Origin: a virus
Length of the DNA: 38,585 nt
Strand: one strand, 5' to 3'
IMG/VR virus record: IMGVR_UViG_3300005096_000525
Coordinates: 1 to 38,585 of that record
In this document: one piece after another, positions 1-9,058 of the stretch
How the letters are laid out: each line of letters starts with the position of its first letter
How positions within the stretch are numbered: position 1 is the stretch's first letter
The notes under the pieces: generated by a model
The model's input: only the letters and a program-made list of their open reading frames with translations
Database searches by the model: none
What the model was told of the DNA's origin: nothing
Position numbers and translations under genes: made by a program

Positions 1-255
1 GTGGACTCTCCTGACGACGAAGCACTGACGCCCGAACAGCGGGCCGCCATTCGCGAGGCGATCGGTGGGATGGGGCTGACGGACTACCTGCGCAAGATGT
101 GCAGCATGGAAGTTAGCCCCGCCGACGAAGCTATGATCGCCTCGTGGTGGTGCGTTCAGATCCAGAACGTCGAGCTCAACATCGAAGTTGCGTTCGCGAA
201 CGGTTACATCCAAGGCAAGAAGACAGGTAGACGATGCCCGATCACCCTCACATGA
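1..255 (+). CDS. Hypothetical protein, possibly cut at its 5' end
   Basis: An open frame runs from the first base of the window, which happens to be GTG, to TGA at 253-255. The true start may lie outside the window. The visible 84 residues are acidic at the N-terminus with a helical middle. I do not recognise a family. Its end overlaps the next gene, so it appears to be the first visible member of the replication operon. No catalytic motif is evident. Confidence 0.55.
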   Translation: MDSPDDEALTPEQRAAIREAIGGMGLTDYLRKMCSMEVSPADEAMIASWWCVQIQNVELNIEVAFANGYIQGKKTGRRCPITLT

Positions 256-563
256 CGACTCCCGAATCTCCTGCGCCCACTGAAGAAGCCCGCGCCCTGG
301 CGCAGAGGTTCTACGTCAAGCAGGTACTGGAAGCGCTGATCGACAGGGAAGTCGTGTTCACCCGCGACGTCGATCGGGTAGACTTCATCATCAAGGCCGG
401 AGCGACCGGAGTCATGCAGGCCCCGTTCACCAGCGATGGTCTGTTGGTCGCCGCTGTTCTTCTCAACGATCCTCCCCGAGCGTGCCGAGCCTTCGACGGT
501 GAGGTGCATTGGATGGAGGACGTCAATCTCATCGACTTCGAGGACGAGGTAGCACTCGCATGA
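234..563 (+). CDS. Small hypothetical protein
   Basis: This acidic protein of 109 residues has no motif I recognise. Two starts are possible. ATG 234 has an AGG six bases upstream. ATG 252 overlaps the previous stop as ATGA, a junction used repeatedly in this operon, and would give 103 residues. I keep 234 because of the ribosome-binding-like sequence. The C-terminus is rich in Asp and Glu. The stop overlaps the start of a 39-aa membrane protein gene (ATGA at 560-563). A role in early replication or host takeover is only suggested by position. Confidence 0.6.
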   Translation: MPDHPHMTTPESPAPTEEARALAQRFYVKQVLEALIDREVVFTRDVDRVDFIIKAGATGVMQAPFTSDGLLVAAVLLNDPPRACRAFDGEVHWMEDVNLIDFEDEVALA

Positions 564-679
564 TCTTCAAACCACAAAGAGCGGAGACGTCTGGACCCGA
601 CACGGGGATCTTCATGTGGGTGCTGGGGGCGACTGCCTTCTGGGCCGCCGTCATGCTCGGCGCCTGCTACATTCTTTGA
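560..679 (+). CDS. Very small single-span membrane protein (39 aa)
   Basis: The frame from ATG 560 to TGA 677-679 encodes 39 residues. About 16 polar residues are followed by one hydrophobic stretch (residues ~17-38, starting GIFMWVLGATAF) that reaches the C-terminus. A GAGGT lies 9 bases before the ATG. The gene fits exactly between its neighbours: ATGA overlap upstream and TGATG overlap with the primase-helicase. That arrangement is hard to explain unless the frame is translated. No family is recognised. It may be a tail-anchored membrane peptide or a translational coupling leader for the primase. Confidence 0.65.
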   Translation: MIFKPQRAETSGPDTGIFMWVLGATAFWAAVMLGACYIL

Positions 680-3360
680 TGGACCGCGTCCTAGTCTTCC
701 CCGACAAGTTCGCCGATGGCGCCAACTCGCTGCGCGAGATGGACAGCCGATCGCCGACAGCGCCGCACGACGCGCAGGTCTGCACGCTCGACGAGATGCT
801 GAGCAGCAACTACTCGTCGGATGCACACTTCGTCAGCTACCTGCTGATCGACCCGGACGGCGACCTGTACGAGCGCCCCGTGAAGGGAGCACAGTTCAAG
901 GCCGCGGCCCGAGTCAACAAGCCCGCGCTGCATTCAGTGCGAGAGGCAGGCTGGAAGCTCATGGCGTGGGGGGCGGTGCTCGACTACGACCTGAAGGACA
1001 ACCTGCCGCAGACAGAGATCGAAGCCGAGGGCAAGGGCTGGACTCAGTCACGCCTGGAAGGCTTCGCCGACATCTGCATGGGCGTGCGCGAGATGATGGA
1101 GGCGAAAGGCCTCGCCGTCCACACCATCTATCGCACCACCCATGGTGCGCGCTTCATCCACCGCTACGATCAACTCATCGACGTAGAGGACCACGAGGAG
1201 ATACTCGAAGGGCTGCGCAAGGTCTATCAGAGCATCGGCCTCGTGATGGACGAGGCTTGCAGCGACTGGACTCGGCTGATGCGCGCGCCCCGCGTCATGC
1301 GAGACAACGCGCCGACGTGGGAGCCTGCATGGTTCGCGTGCGGCTCAGATCCAGACGCATGGACCATCACGACGACCGCGCCTCGGAGCAAGCGCGAGAA
1401 GGCCGCAGCCAAGGCGCACGTCCCGCTCTACGCTGGAGACAAGCCGACGCCGGAGGAGTGCATTGCTCTGTTCGAGGCACCCCCTCCGGCTGGAGGAAGG
1501 GCGAAGAAGACGACCCTCTACAAGAGGCTCAAGACCAAGATCCAGCGCATCGGTGATGACGACTTACACGAAGCGCTCGTCAACATGACGCCGTACCCGT
1601 TCGAGCATGGGCAGGTCAACAACGACATGGCGCGCGTAGTCGGCCAGCTCTGCGGCAGGCTCTACGGTGAGGAATACATGGACGGGCCAGAGCCCATCTA
1701 TGCGATGCTCCTGCCCGGCGCGCAGGAGCTCCCACAAGACAACCCGTGGGAAGACATCCTCTGGTCCTTGTGTGTTCGGTTCTGGACCGGCGAAGCTGGT
1801 CAAGTGCGCGCGAAAGAGATCGAGGCCGAGGCCGTCGAAGAGGAGACTCAGGACAAGACCGACCTATTGCTAGACAGTCTGCGCGGCCTCTACCCTGCAA
1901 TCCCGATCGACCGTGCGTGGGCGATGCAGCACGCCGTCGCCAAGAAGGGCGGCAGTGCCTACCTTCTCCAGCCCGACGGCACCTATCGTGCACACCCTGT
2001 GGACGTGGACGTGTTGCCCAACACGGTCAGGTCCGAGGAGATGGAGTTCCTGATCGCGTTGGATGAGATGCGAGGCAATCAGGTGGTCTACCTTTCAGGT
2101 AGGGAGATCATCAAGATGTACGGCTTCGGGCTCACCAACATCCAAGGCGTGCCGGGCTCGCACGACAGCTCGGGCGGGGTGTTGACTGGGCCTTCCACGA
2201 TGCGCATGCCCATCTTCCGCCCCGCGAAGTGGGAACCTCGCTTCGACGACAACATCGACGCTTGGCTGCGCGCATCCTTTGGTGAGGACTACCAAAAGGT
2301 GATGAAGTGGCTCTCGTTCTGCCAGGTGTGGGACAAGCCCATCGCAGGCCTCGCCATCATCGGCCCGAGGTCCGCAGGCAAGTCACTACTCGTGGACGGG
2401 CTCGCGGAACTGATCGTGAGCAACCCAGTGCCTGCGGGTGCGGCTGAGCTCGTCGGGGAGTACACCCCTGGACTGGGGCGGTCGCCTATCATCTGCGTCA
2501 ACGAGGGAGCGAGCACAGTCCATCACAAGTCGAGCAACATGGCCGACCGCTACCGCCAGCTCATCACCGGCGACCCGATGTGGGTCAACGAGAAGTACAA
2601 GGCGCAGGTCGAGCTGCGCGTGCCGTTCCGCATTCTCTTCACCGCCAACAACATGAGTGTCATCGACGCGCTAGCTGAGGGGCAGACGCTGAACATCGAC
2701 GACCAAGAGGCTCTGAGGGAGCGCCTGATCCTCTCCCGGATGACCCACGCAGGCACTGAGTGGTTCACCAGGCACAATGGCAACCGCTGCCTCACAGACC
2801 AGTGGGTGGGGGAGGGCAGCCAGCATCTGCTGGCGCGGCACCTCATGTTCCTCTACTGCGCTCGTGAGGAGCGGTACGGGCCCCCTCACTCGTCTCGGCT
2901 CCTAGTGTCGGGCACCGATGACTCCCGCTTCGACGAGCTCGCAGACAGACTCAGGACAGGCGACAGGAAGACCGAGGAAGTCATGGGCAATGTGCTCGGC
3001 ATCCTTGCCATGGCATCGCCCCCGGCCTCTGTGTGCGAGGCCATGGCCATCGACGCGCACGGCATCTACATCACTTCGCCCGCCATCCTCCACTACCACC
3101 AGATGACCCTGAAGACAGGGAAGCAGGTGGACCTGACCACGACCAGCGTCGGCAAGTGCCTGGGGAACATCTCCAGCTCGCAAGTTGCGACACGCGGCCG
3201 TCGAATCACTCTCGCCGGGAAGGCACGTAACCTCCGCTGGCACACCCTCGACCTCGGATTGCTCGAACGCACGGCGATCGAGTACGGTCTCGACTGGGAC
3301 CAGATCCGCGACAACCTACAACGACATGTCACAAGCCAAACGCAAGTTCGATCAGTTTGA
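679..3360 (+). CDS. Primase-helicase: AEP-type primase fused to SF3/D5-type helicase
   Basis: The 893-aa protein probably primes DNA synthesis and unwinds the fork. Near the N-terminus, hydrophobic residues followed by DYDL (102-105) match the AEP primase metal-binding hhhDhD motif. RTTHGARFIH (152-161) fits the second AEP motif. The C-terminal half has a Walker A loop GPRSAGKS (~562-569), a Walker B-like hydrophobic strand ending in NE (~605-609), and a sensor-like FRILFTANN (~652). These are typical of phage SF3/D5 ATPases. A longer frame begins at 616, but ATG 679 is preferred because it overlaps the preceding small gene's stop (TGATG). The 3' end overlaps the nuclease gene by 35 bases. 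Domain assignment is by motif reading. Confidence 0.85.
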   Translation: MDRVLVFPDKFADGANSLREMDSRSPTAPHDAQVCTLDEMLSSNYSSDAHFVSYLLIDPDGDLYERPVKGAQFKAAARVNKPALHSVREAGWKLMAWGAVLDYDLKDNLPQTEIEAEGKGWTQSRLEGFADICMGVREMMEAKGLAVHTIYRTTHGARFIHRYDQLIDVEDHEEILEGLRKVYQSIGLVMDEACSDWTRLMRAPRVMRDNAPTWEPAWFACGSDPDAWTITTTAPRSKREKAAAKAHVPLYAGDKPTPEECIALFEAPPPAGGRAKKTTLYKRLKTKIQRIGDDDLHEALVNMTPYPFEHGQVNNDMARVVGQLCGRLYGEEYMDGPEPIYAMLLPGAQELPQDNPWEDILWSLCVRFWTGEAGQVRAKEIEAEAVEEETQDKTDLLLDSLRGLYPAIPIDRAWAMQHAVAKKGGSAYLLQPDGTYRAHPVDVDVLPNTVRSEEMEFLIALDEMRGNQVVYLSGREIIKMYGFGLTNIQGVPGSHDSSGGVLTGPSTMRMPIFRPAKWEPRFDDNIDAWLRASFGEDYQKVMKWLSFCQVWDKPIAGLAIIGPRSAGKSLLVDGLAELIVSNPVPAGAAELVGEYTPGLGRSPIICVNEGASTVHHKSSNMADRYRQLITGDPMWVNEKYKAQVELRVPFRILFTANNMSVIDALAEGQTLNIDDQEALRERLILSRMTHAGTEWFTRHNGNRCLTDQWVGEGSQHLLARHLMFLYCAREERYGPPHSSRLLVSGTDDSRFDELADRLRTGDRKTEEVMGNVLGILAMASPPASVCEAMAIDAHGIYITSPAILHYHQMTLKTGKQVDLTTTSVGKCLGNISSSQVATRGRRITLAGKARNLRWHTLDLGLLERTAIEYGLDWDQIRDNLQRHVTSQTQVRSV

Positions 3361-5026
3361 TTTCGCCTACACAGTCACCGCGTCGCCCTCGCAGTGCGAG
3401 ACGGCGCAGGACTGTCTGCGTAAGTGGTGGTTCGCGAAGTGCCACAAGCTGAAGGAGCCGACCAAGGCTCAGTCCGAGAAGGGTGACGTCTTCCATGAGG
3501 TGTGCGAGCGGTGGCTCGAAGCGGACGACACCGGGCGAGTCAACGGTGTGGCGGTTGATCCGTTCCCCGAAGGGTGGGACGATCGCATCTCGCCGGTGGA
3601 CTCTGCGGTATGTCGCGTCGTCTTCAAGCAGTTCGTTGAGCGGGGCGTGCTGGTGCGCACGCCCGGACGGGTGGTCGAGGCCGCGATACAACTTCCCGTG
3701 CTGCCGGATCGAGCAGCCAGCATGATCGGCTTCATCGACATCCAGGAGCCGCAGTGCATCACGGACCACAAGACGACAGGCGCACCTCGTTACATGAAGA
3801 CTCCGCAAGGACTCGCCGAGAACTTGCAGATGTGTATCTATGGCTGCGCGCTGATCGCCGACTACGTCAAGCGTGGTGAGGCTCCGCCCGAGACCATCAA
3901 GCTGCGTCACAACCAGGCGTACTTCCCGAAGCCGAACGAAGACAGCGACCCGTTCGTGAAGTTCACCGACGTGGATGTCACGCCAGCCTACCTCACCGAG
4001 TTCTGGGACACCATCGTGGTCCCGCTCGTGAAAAAGATGGTTGAGTGGAAGAAAAAGGGGATCCCTGCCGATGACTGGGGTAAGATTCCTGGACCTGAAC
4101 ACAAGGGGACCTGCGGCAAGTACGGCGGCTGCCCCTACAAGAGTATCTGCGCTGGCACTCAGACCGTTGAGTCGTACCGCGCATTCATCGCTCGCCAAAG
4201 CGAGCAACACCTACTGACCGTTGAAACGAAGACTGCAACCATGACGACTACCAACGACATCCTGGCCAGGCTGGCCGCGAAGAAGAACAAGGGCAAGCCT
4301 GCGGAAGCCAAGGCGGCGGAGCCCGAGGCTCCGGCTGCTGAGCCTGAGGCTCCGGCTGCTGAGCCCGAGGCACCCACCACAGAGGCTAGCATCGGCGCGG
4401 CCCCGTGGGCCAACGCTGACTGTCTCGCCTGCAAGGGCATTGGCATCAACAAGGAGGGCAACGCATGCCTGCCGTGCCAGGCCGCGACAGGAACAAGCGC
4501 CGAGGGCTACAGCATCGAACCCGGCGAAGGTTGCATCAACATCCTCGCAGGGGGGGAGGAGCTCGTCGCTACCATTCAGGTCACCGGCGAGGTGGACGAG
4601 AAGAAGGCGCGCACTGTCCCGAAGGTGGACGCTGCGCCCGCGACTCCGAAGGAAGCAGCCGCGCCCGCAGCCAAGGCCCAGGACGAAGCCACGACTGCCA
4701 AGGCCGAGAAGAAGAGCACGCGGGGCCGTCCGAAGCAAGGCTTCACTCTCATCTATGGCGTGCAGAAGCGCGGCAAGGCGAAGTGCATCGACCTGGAGCA
4801 AGTCCTGCTGGAGTACGGCAAGGTGCTCGCTGAAGAGTGGTCCGGCGCAGGCTACTACGCGCTCGACGCATTCAAGCGACGGGACGCGCTCGCGCACAAG
4901 GCCGAGGCCATCGCCGAGACCTTCGGCCCGGCGATCGTGCAGGTCACCAGCAACAGCCCCGACGTGCGCGCCCTGGCCGCCGCCCTGGAGCCGTTCGCAT
5001 CTGCCGTGTTCGTGGGGATGGCCTGA
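3326..5026 (+). CDS. Cas4/RecB-like PD-(D/E)XK nuclease with Fe-S cysteines and a long C-terminal extension
   Basis: This 566-aa protein is probably a recombination exonuclease. In the nuclease core, His57 lies in GDVFHEVCE, Asp138 in GFIDIQ, and TDHKT (146-150) supplies the D-x-K pair. Gln168 and Tyr172 fit the QxxxY motif. Cysteines at 24/30 together with C263-x5-C269-x5-C275 match the Cas4/AddB iron-sulfur arrangement. Then comes an Ala-Pro-Glu repeat linker (~331-350), a CxxC...CxxC zinc-ribbon-like element (366/369 and 381/384) and a conserved-looking C-terminal domain (~470-566). ATG 3326 is chosen for the short overlap with the upstream gene. An internal ATG at 4241 could start the C-terminal part separately, but I see no ribosome site there. 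There is no CRISPR context. Confidence 0.78.
   Translation: MSQAKRKFDQFDFAYTVTASPSQCETAQDCLRKWWFAKCHKLKEPTKAQSEKGDVFHEVCERWLEADDTGRVNGVAVDPFPEGWDDRISPVDSAVCRVVFKQFVERGVLVRTPGRVVEAAIQLPVLPDRAASMIGFIDIQEPQCITDHKTTGAPRYMKTPQGLAENLQMCIYGCALIADYVKRGEAPPETIKLRHNQAYFPKPNEDSDPFVKFTDVDVTPAYLTEFWDTIVVPLVKKMVEWKKKGIPADDWGKIPGPEHKGTCGKYGGCPYKSICAGTQTVESYRAFIARQSEQHLLTVETKTATMTTTNDILARLAAKKNKGKPAEAKAAEPEAPAAEPEAPAAEPEAPTTEASIGAAPWANADCLACKGIGINKEGNACLPCQAATGTSAEGYSIEPGEGCINILAGGEELVATIQVTGEVDEKKARTVPKVDAAPATPKEAAAPAAKAQDEATTAKAEKKSTRGRPKQGFTLIYGVQKRGKAKCIDLEQVLLEYGKVLAEEWSGAGYYALDAFKRRDALAHKAEAIAETFGPAIVQVTSNSPDVRALAAALEPFASAVFVGMA
4319..4373 (+). repeat. In-frame 21-nt repeat coding an Ala-Pro-Glu linker
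   Basis: About two and a half near-identical 21-nt units encode the APAAEPE heptad inside the nuclease gene. The repeat separates the nuclease core from the zinc-ribbon region and is probably a flexible linker. Copy number could vary by replication slippage. Confidence 0.7.
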
Positions 5027-5580
5027 TGTGCGTCGCCACGGGCGAGGATGACAAGCCCGAGTTCCAGGACGGTGGCGAGGTCAAGCCTCCGCTTCCTCTG
5101 ACCGATGTGGCCAAGGACCACATCATCGAGACGCAGGCGCGCGAGATCCAGATCCGCGGACAGCAGATCAAGCACTTCCAGGAGGAGAACGATCGCTTCC
5201 GCGAGATGGTGGACACCGTCAACAAGAACTGCCGAGCTCTTCAGGTCGAAGTCGGTCTCGTCAACGCCCGTGCGATGGAGGTCACGGCTGCACTCATCCT
5301 GAAGGGCGTACCTCATATCCTCGCATCTGCCGCCGACGAGGGAGAGTCGCTGGTGGTGCACATCGGACGTGCTGCACTTCAACGCGCGAGCTCCGGCTAC
5401 ATGCTGGAGCGGGTGAAGAAAGGCGACAAGGACTACCTCGACTCCAGGGAAGAGGGAGACCTGCTGCTGCGCTTGCGTGAGACCACGCAGGAGGAGCGGG
5501 AGACCATCGCCCGTGAGATGGCCAAGGTCGAGGCCGCGGAGGACGAGCGCGCGACCCCCGAGGCTCCTGCGGAGGGATGA
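5026..5580 (+). CDS. Hypothetical coiled-coil protein
   Basis: The 184-aa protein is strongly charged and helical. Residues ~30-75 (ETQAREIQIRGQQ onward) have heptad-like spacing suggesting a coiled coil, and the C-terminus (~125-184) is Glu/Arg-rich. No enzyme motif is seen. ATG 5026 shares a base with the nuclease stop (TGATG), and the 3' end overlaps the helicase start (ATGA). Its place between nuclease and helicase suggests an accessory or adaptor in recombination or replication, which is inference only. Confidence 0.65.
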   Translation: MCVATGEDDKPEFQDGGEVKPPLPLTDVAKDHIIETQAREIQIRGQQIKHFQEENDRFREMVDTVNKNCRALQVEVGLVNARAMEVTAALILKGVPHILASAADEGESLVVHIGRAALQRASSGYMLERVKKGDKDYLDSREEGDLLLRLRETTQEERETIAREMAKVEAAEDERATPEAPAEG

Positions 5581-7745
5581 GCCTAGAGGATCTCATCTCC
5601 CGAGCTGGCAAGCGCAAGGAGGCACGACAAGCACGGGTGGTCAAGGAGCGCAGTCCCCTTGACCACCTGACTTCCAAGTCAGAGCGCAAGATGCACCCTG
5701 ATCGTAGGGAGATCGAGCGCATCCTTGCGCTGCCCTACTCGCTGAACCTCGACGAGGCAGAGACTGACGCGATCTCTCGGTTGCGGCTGTTGGCCGAGCC
5801 CTACGAGGCAGGCTTCTGCCTGTTCAGCGAGCAAGCGAGCGCCATCACCGCCTACGATCAGGTCGCGGGCGGGTTCTTCCCGATCGGTGTCGGCTGGGGC
5901 AAGACCGGCATCTCGATCATGGTGGCCGAGGCAGCATGGAGGAAGGGACTGCGCAAGATCATGCTCATGCTGGAGCCGAATATCGTCGGCCAGCTCACTC
6001 AGACAGACATCCCCTTCTGGCGCCGCCACACGCCCGTCAGCGTGCCCTTCGTGAATCTAGGAGGTCTGACGCCCACGGCTCGGCGGAAGCGCTACGAGAC
6101 CGGACGCGCGGCCTGCTACATCGTCCCCTACTCCCTCTTGTCGCTCAAGGACACGCTGGCCATGATCGAGGCCATCGACCCCGACTTGGTCATCGCTGAT
6201 GAGTGCCACAACCTACGCGATCCGAAGACCGCCCGCACCAAGTGCTGGAAGCACATGATGGATGATCGCGTGCGTGAGTTCGTCGCCATGTCTGGCACGA
6301 TCACATCCAAGTCGATTGAGGACTTCCGTCACCTGATCGCCTACGCGCTCCGCGACAACTGTCCGCTGCCTTTGAGTGTGGGCATGGCCACGGCATGGTC
6401 GAGGACCATCGACGCCGACGCGGCTATCACCGGCGAGCATCAGACTGGGCCGATGGAGCCGCTCGTGGACTGGGCCAACGGGCAGATAGTGCGTGAGGGC
6501 AAGATGGCCACGCTGCTTGGGCGCAAGGTGGAGAAGCGCAAGATACTAAAACCTACGGTGTCTGGTATCCGTGAGGCATTCCAGATGAGGCTGCATTCGG
6601 CGCCGGGAGTCGTCGCATCCCCAGACTCTGAGATCAAGGCGTCGCTCTCGATTGAGAACTATGAAGTGGTCTGGGACCGGGACACGGAGGAGTGGGCGAA
6701 GTTGAACGTGCTCATGCAGGGAGTGCAGGCCAACATCACTCCGAACGGTGACGAGATCGAGCACTCCATCCACACGTTCAAGTGGATGACCGAGCTCGGT
6801 GCCGGGTTCTACAACGAGCTGACATGGCCAGGCGCTCCAGCGCTTTCGGAGCGGCGCCGAATTTCTGAGGCAGAAGCCGAACGAGCCCTAGAGCTGGCGG
6901 TCCACGCACACAAGCTCCATCAGTTCTACGCCAAGGAGTTGCGCAACTTCTTCGAGGACAGCCCTCCACACCTCGCCACTCCCATGGCCGTTGGTCTGGC
7001 GATCAGTCAAGGCAAGACCGAGGACATGCCAGGCAAGCTGCTCGTGTGTTACGACATCTGGCACGAGGCGATCAAGGAGGCCGAGGAAGAGTGCGGCTTC
7101 CTGCTCGAACGTGACTCGCGCGTGGTGCGCGTGAGTGACTACAAGGTCAAGGCCGCTGCGCGCTGGGCCAAGGCCAACTACCAGTCGCATGGTTCAGCCC
7201 TGCTCTGGGTCTACCACCGTGAGATCGCGAAGTGGGTGACTGAGGAGTGCAAGGCGCTCGACCTACCCACTGCGTTCTGTCCCGCAGGTGCGAACGATCG
7301 CATCAAGGCGCAGTTCGATCCGGACGTAGGCACCGCGGATGCAGTGACCGTCGCGAGCATCAAGGCCCACGGCACTGGGAAGAACCTCCAGAAGGCACCG
7401 GCAGTGCTCTTCGTGCAGTGGCCCCGCGACGCTAAGCAGGCAGAGCAGACACTCGGCCGGGTTCACCGCAACGGCGTCGAGAGATTCCGTGACCACGTCA
7501 CGGTCAACTCCATGAACCTGCTGCCGTACGACAACGTGCTCTTCGCCGCCTGCCTGAACGATGCAGTTTATCAGCACCAAACTGGATCTCGCCGGAAGAT
7601 GGTGTACAGTTCGTACGATCCGATGCCGACGATCTTCTCGCCGGAATTCTTGCGCGCCTCTGGCGCATCGCCCAAGACCCTCACCCCGCAACAGCGGGCC
7701 ATGCTCATCGACAAGTTCGGTGACGAATGGGAGACCCAGATATGA
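5577..7745 (+). CDS. SF2 DNA helicase, SNF2-like
   Basis: This 722-aa ATPase has superfamily 2 motifs in order: Walker A GVGWGKTG (104-111), motif II DECH (208-211) followed by NLRD, motif III SGTIT (239-243), and motif VI QTLGRVHRNG (~622-631). The DECH box and the form of motif VI resemble SNF2-like phage helicases. It probably unwinds or remodels DNA during replication or recombination. An N-terminal ~75 residues rich in Lys and Arg precede the core. ATG 5577 overlaps the preceding stop. A GGAGGG sequence directly abuts the ATG, closer than a usual ribosome site, so translational coupling is likely. Confidence 0.87.
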   Translation: MSLEDLISRAGKRKEARQARVVKERSPLDHLTSKSERKMHPDRREIERILALPYSLNLDEAETDAISRLRLLAEPYEAGFCLFSEQASAITAYDQVAGGFFPIGVGWGKTGISIMVAEAAWRKGLRKIMLMLEPNIVGQLTQTDIPFWRRHTPVSVPFVNLGGLTPTARRKRYETGRAACYIVPYSLLSLKDTLAMIEAIDPDLVIADECHNLRDPKTARTKCWKHMMDDRVREFVAMSGTITSKSIEDFRHLIAYALRDNCPLPLSVGMATAWSRTIDADAAITGEHQTGPMEPLVDWANGQIVREGKMATLLGRKVEKRKILKPTVSGIREAFQMRLHSAPGVVASPDSEIKASLSIENYEVVWDRDTEEWAKLNVLMQGVQANITPNGDEIEHSIHTFKWMTELGAGFYNELTWPGAPALSERRRISEAEAERALELAVHAHKLHQFYAKELRNFFEDSPPHLATPMAVGLAISQGKTEDMPGKLLVCYDIWHEAIKEAEEECGFLLERDSRVVRVSDYKVKAAARWAKANYQSHGSALLWVYHREIAKWVTEECKALDLPTAFCPAGANDRIKAQFDPDVGTADAVTVASIKAHGTGKNLQKAPAVLFVQWPRDAKQAEQTLGRVHRNGVERFRDHVTVNSMNLLPYDNVLFAACLNDAVYQHQTGSRRKMVYSSYDPMPTIFSPEFLRASGASPKTLTPQQRAMLIDKFGDEWETQI

Positions 7746-8026
7746 TGTCCACCTACGTAGCACAGATCAACCCCGACCAGACCGTGCCTGTCACGATCCA
7801 GGTCCCTATCAACGCCGCGGCCATGACCTTCACCATGGAACAAGGCCCCGGTCAGATCAGCTTCCTGGCTGACGACGAGCAAGCGGAGACCGAGGAGCGT
7901 ACGGTGCTCTTCGCGTACGACGGTCAGCCCGGGGTCATGACCCCCGCGCCCGCCGTCGATTCGATCAGCCTCGCCACCTTCACCTTCCTGGGCTCGTCTC
8001 GTGGTTGGCACTGCTGGATCCTCTAA
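7742..8026 (+). CDS. Small hypothetical protein, beta-rich
   Basis: This 94-aa protein has alternating hydrophobic residues suggesting beta strands (QTVPVTIQVP, ERTVLFAYDG). It has no signal peptide and no known motif. The start is ATG 7742 in an ATGATG run overlapping the helicase stop, with a GGGAG about 8 bases upstream. It may be a small binding or accessory protein. Function unknown. Confidence 0.6.
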   Translation: MMSTYVAQINPDQTVPVTIQVPINAAAMTFTMEQGPGQISFLADDEQAETEERTVLFAYDGQPGVMTPAPAVDSISLATFTFLGSSRGWHCWIL

Positions 8027-8417
8027 GGAAGCTCCCACTCCCGAGGAGTGGAGGGAGCAAGGCTGTTGCGGGTGCGTCTTCAGGGACCTCTCCTGCGGCT
8101 ACAGAGGCCGCGCGAACTGGTGCGATCATTCTCGTGCCAGGTGCGAGGACATCGGCAACGGCGAGCGCTACGACGGCGCCAAGCCGGACCTGATCGTGCG
8201 TGAGAAACTCCACCCGGTGGATGTGCTTGCTGCGCTGCTCTGCGTGACGTGCTACGCCATGGCCTGGCCCTGGGGGCTGGCGCTGCCGACCTACACCGTA
8301 GCTTGTGGGATTTTCATCCCCCAGGTCAGGTACCAGGCTATAATGTTCTGGGTGCTGCATGTGCAGCCCCTCCGGCGACACTTCGTGAAGCCACTAGACA
8401 TCGGACCTCAAGACTAG
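8001..8417 (+). CDS. Cysteine-rich protein with a C-terminal hydrophobic region
   Basis: This 138-aa protein begins at GTG 8001, overlapping the previous gene by 26 bases; no ATG is available further on before the Cys region. Cysteines cluster at 22, 23, 25, 32, 41 and 48 and could bind zinc. Residues ~74-106 are hydrophobic (VLAALLCVTCYAMAWPW onward) and may form one or two membrane segments. The combination suggests a membrane-linked zinc-binding protein facing the cytoplasm. I do not recognise a family, and the start is uncertain. Confidence 0.55.
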   Translation: MVGTAGSSKEAPTPEEWREQGCCGCVFRDLSCGYRGRANWCDHSRARCEDIGNGERYDGAKPDLIVREKLHPVDVLAALLCVTCYAMAWPWGLALPTYTVACGIFIPQVRYQAIMFWVLHVQPLRRHFVKPLDIGPQD

Positions 8418-8428
8418 GAACTACGGAC

Positions 8429-8995
8429 ATGGGATTTTACGACGAACTTGAAAATGAGCAGGCTGCGGGGCAGCGTGGATCATTCCCTCGCGCGGGCAAC
8501 TACTTGGTGCTCATCAACCGGCTACGCTCCGGCACTTCCAAGGCCGACGGCTGCGACTACGCCGCCATCGACGTGACAGTGCTCATGGTACTGCCGGGGG
8601 GAGCCGTTCCGATGGTGGTCAACCCGAAGACCGGCAACATCAAGGACTGGGTCGAAGACCCGAAGGGGCACAACATCGTCGGCGAGGATGTCTCGCTCCT
8701 GTACCAGCGCAAGTACAAGAGCGCCCGCGGCAACTTCAAGGCATTCCTCGCCAATGCGACCGGCATTCCTGCCGACTCCCTCACGGGTGAGCAGAGCAAG
8801 CAGATCGAAGAAGCTCAGCTCCTCTCTGGTGAGGTGGTCGAGATGACCAACGTCATGATCGAGAAGAAGGACGGTGGCCCGTTCACCAAGACGTGGTGCA
8901 AGCGAGTGGTCGATGCCGCAGAGTACGCCGAGGTCTTGGACCCCGCCGTGGTCTCGCGCTACTTCCCCGAAGGCATCGACACCACGGAGGGATAG
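8429..8995 (+). CDS. Probable ssDNA-binding-like replication protein
   Basis: The 188-aa protein starts at ATG 8429 with TAGGAA about 9 bases upstream. Its opening (MGFYDELENEQ, then GSFPRAGNYLVLINRLRSG) and the predicted beta strands at ~25-60 resemble phage proteins of the DUF669/SSB-like kind. These sit in replication operons and are thought to bind single-stranded DNA. The C-terminus is acidic (YFPEGIDTTEG), as in many SSBs. Lying between helicase and ligase supports this role. Family membership is not certain from reading alone. A strong hairpin follows the stop. Confidence 0.5.
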   Translation: MGFYDELENEQAAGQRGSFPRAGNYLVLINRLRSGTSKADGCDYAAIDVTVLMVLPGGAVPMVVNPKTGNIKDWVEDPKGHNIVGEDVSLLYQRKYKSARGNFKAFLANATGIPADSLTGEQSKQIEEAQLLSGEVVEMTNVMIEKKDGGPFTKTWCKRVVDAAEYAEVLDPAVVSRYFPEGIDTTEG

Positions 8996-9013
8996 TCCCC
9001 TTTCCTATCCCTC

Positions 9014-9043
9014 GGTCCCGGGGAATGCAAGCTCCCCGGGACC
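9014..9043 (+). terminator. Perfect 11-bp hairpin after the SSB-like gene, no U-tract
   Basis: GGTCCCGGGGA (9014-9024) pairs perfectly with TCCCCGGGACC (9033-9043) around an 8-nt loop. No T-run follows, so it is not a classical intrinsic terminator. It may protect mRNA 3' ends, attenuate transcription or be a processing site. The next gene starts only 15 bases later. Confidence 0.45.
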
Positions 9044-9058
9044 TCTCGCCCTCTCGCC

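Noticed and set aside
616-678. Extended N-terminus of the primase from GTG/ATG-like start at 616
   Set aside because: The extension overlaps the 39-aa gene in another frame, and ATG 679 forms a TGATG junction like others in the operon.
3326-4230. CRISPR adaptation (cas4) locus
   Set aside because: The nuclease has Cas4-like cysteines, but there is no repeat array and no cas1 or cas2; surrounding genes are phage replication genes.
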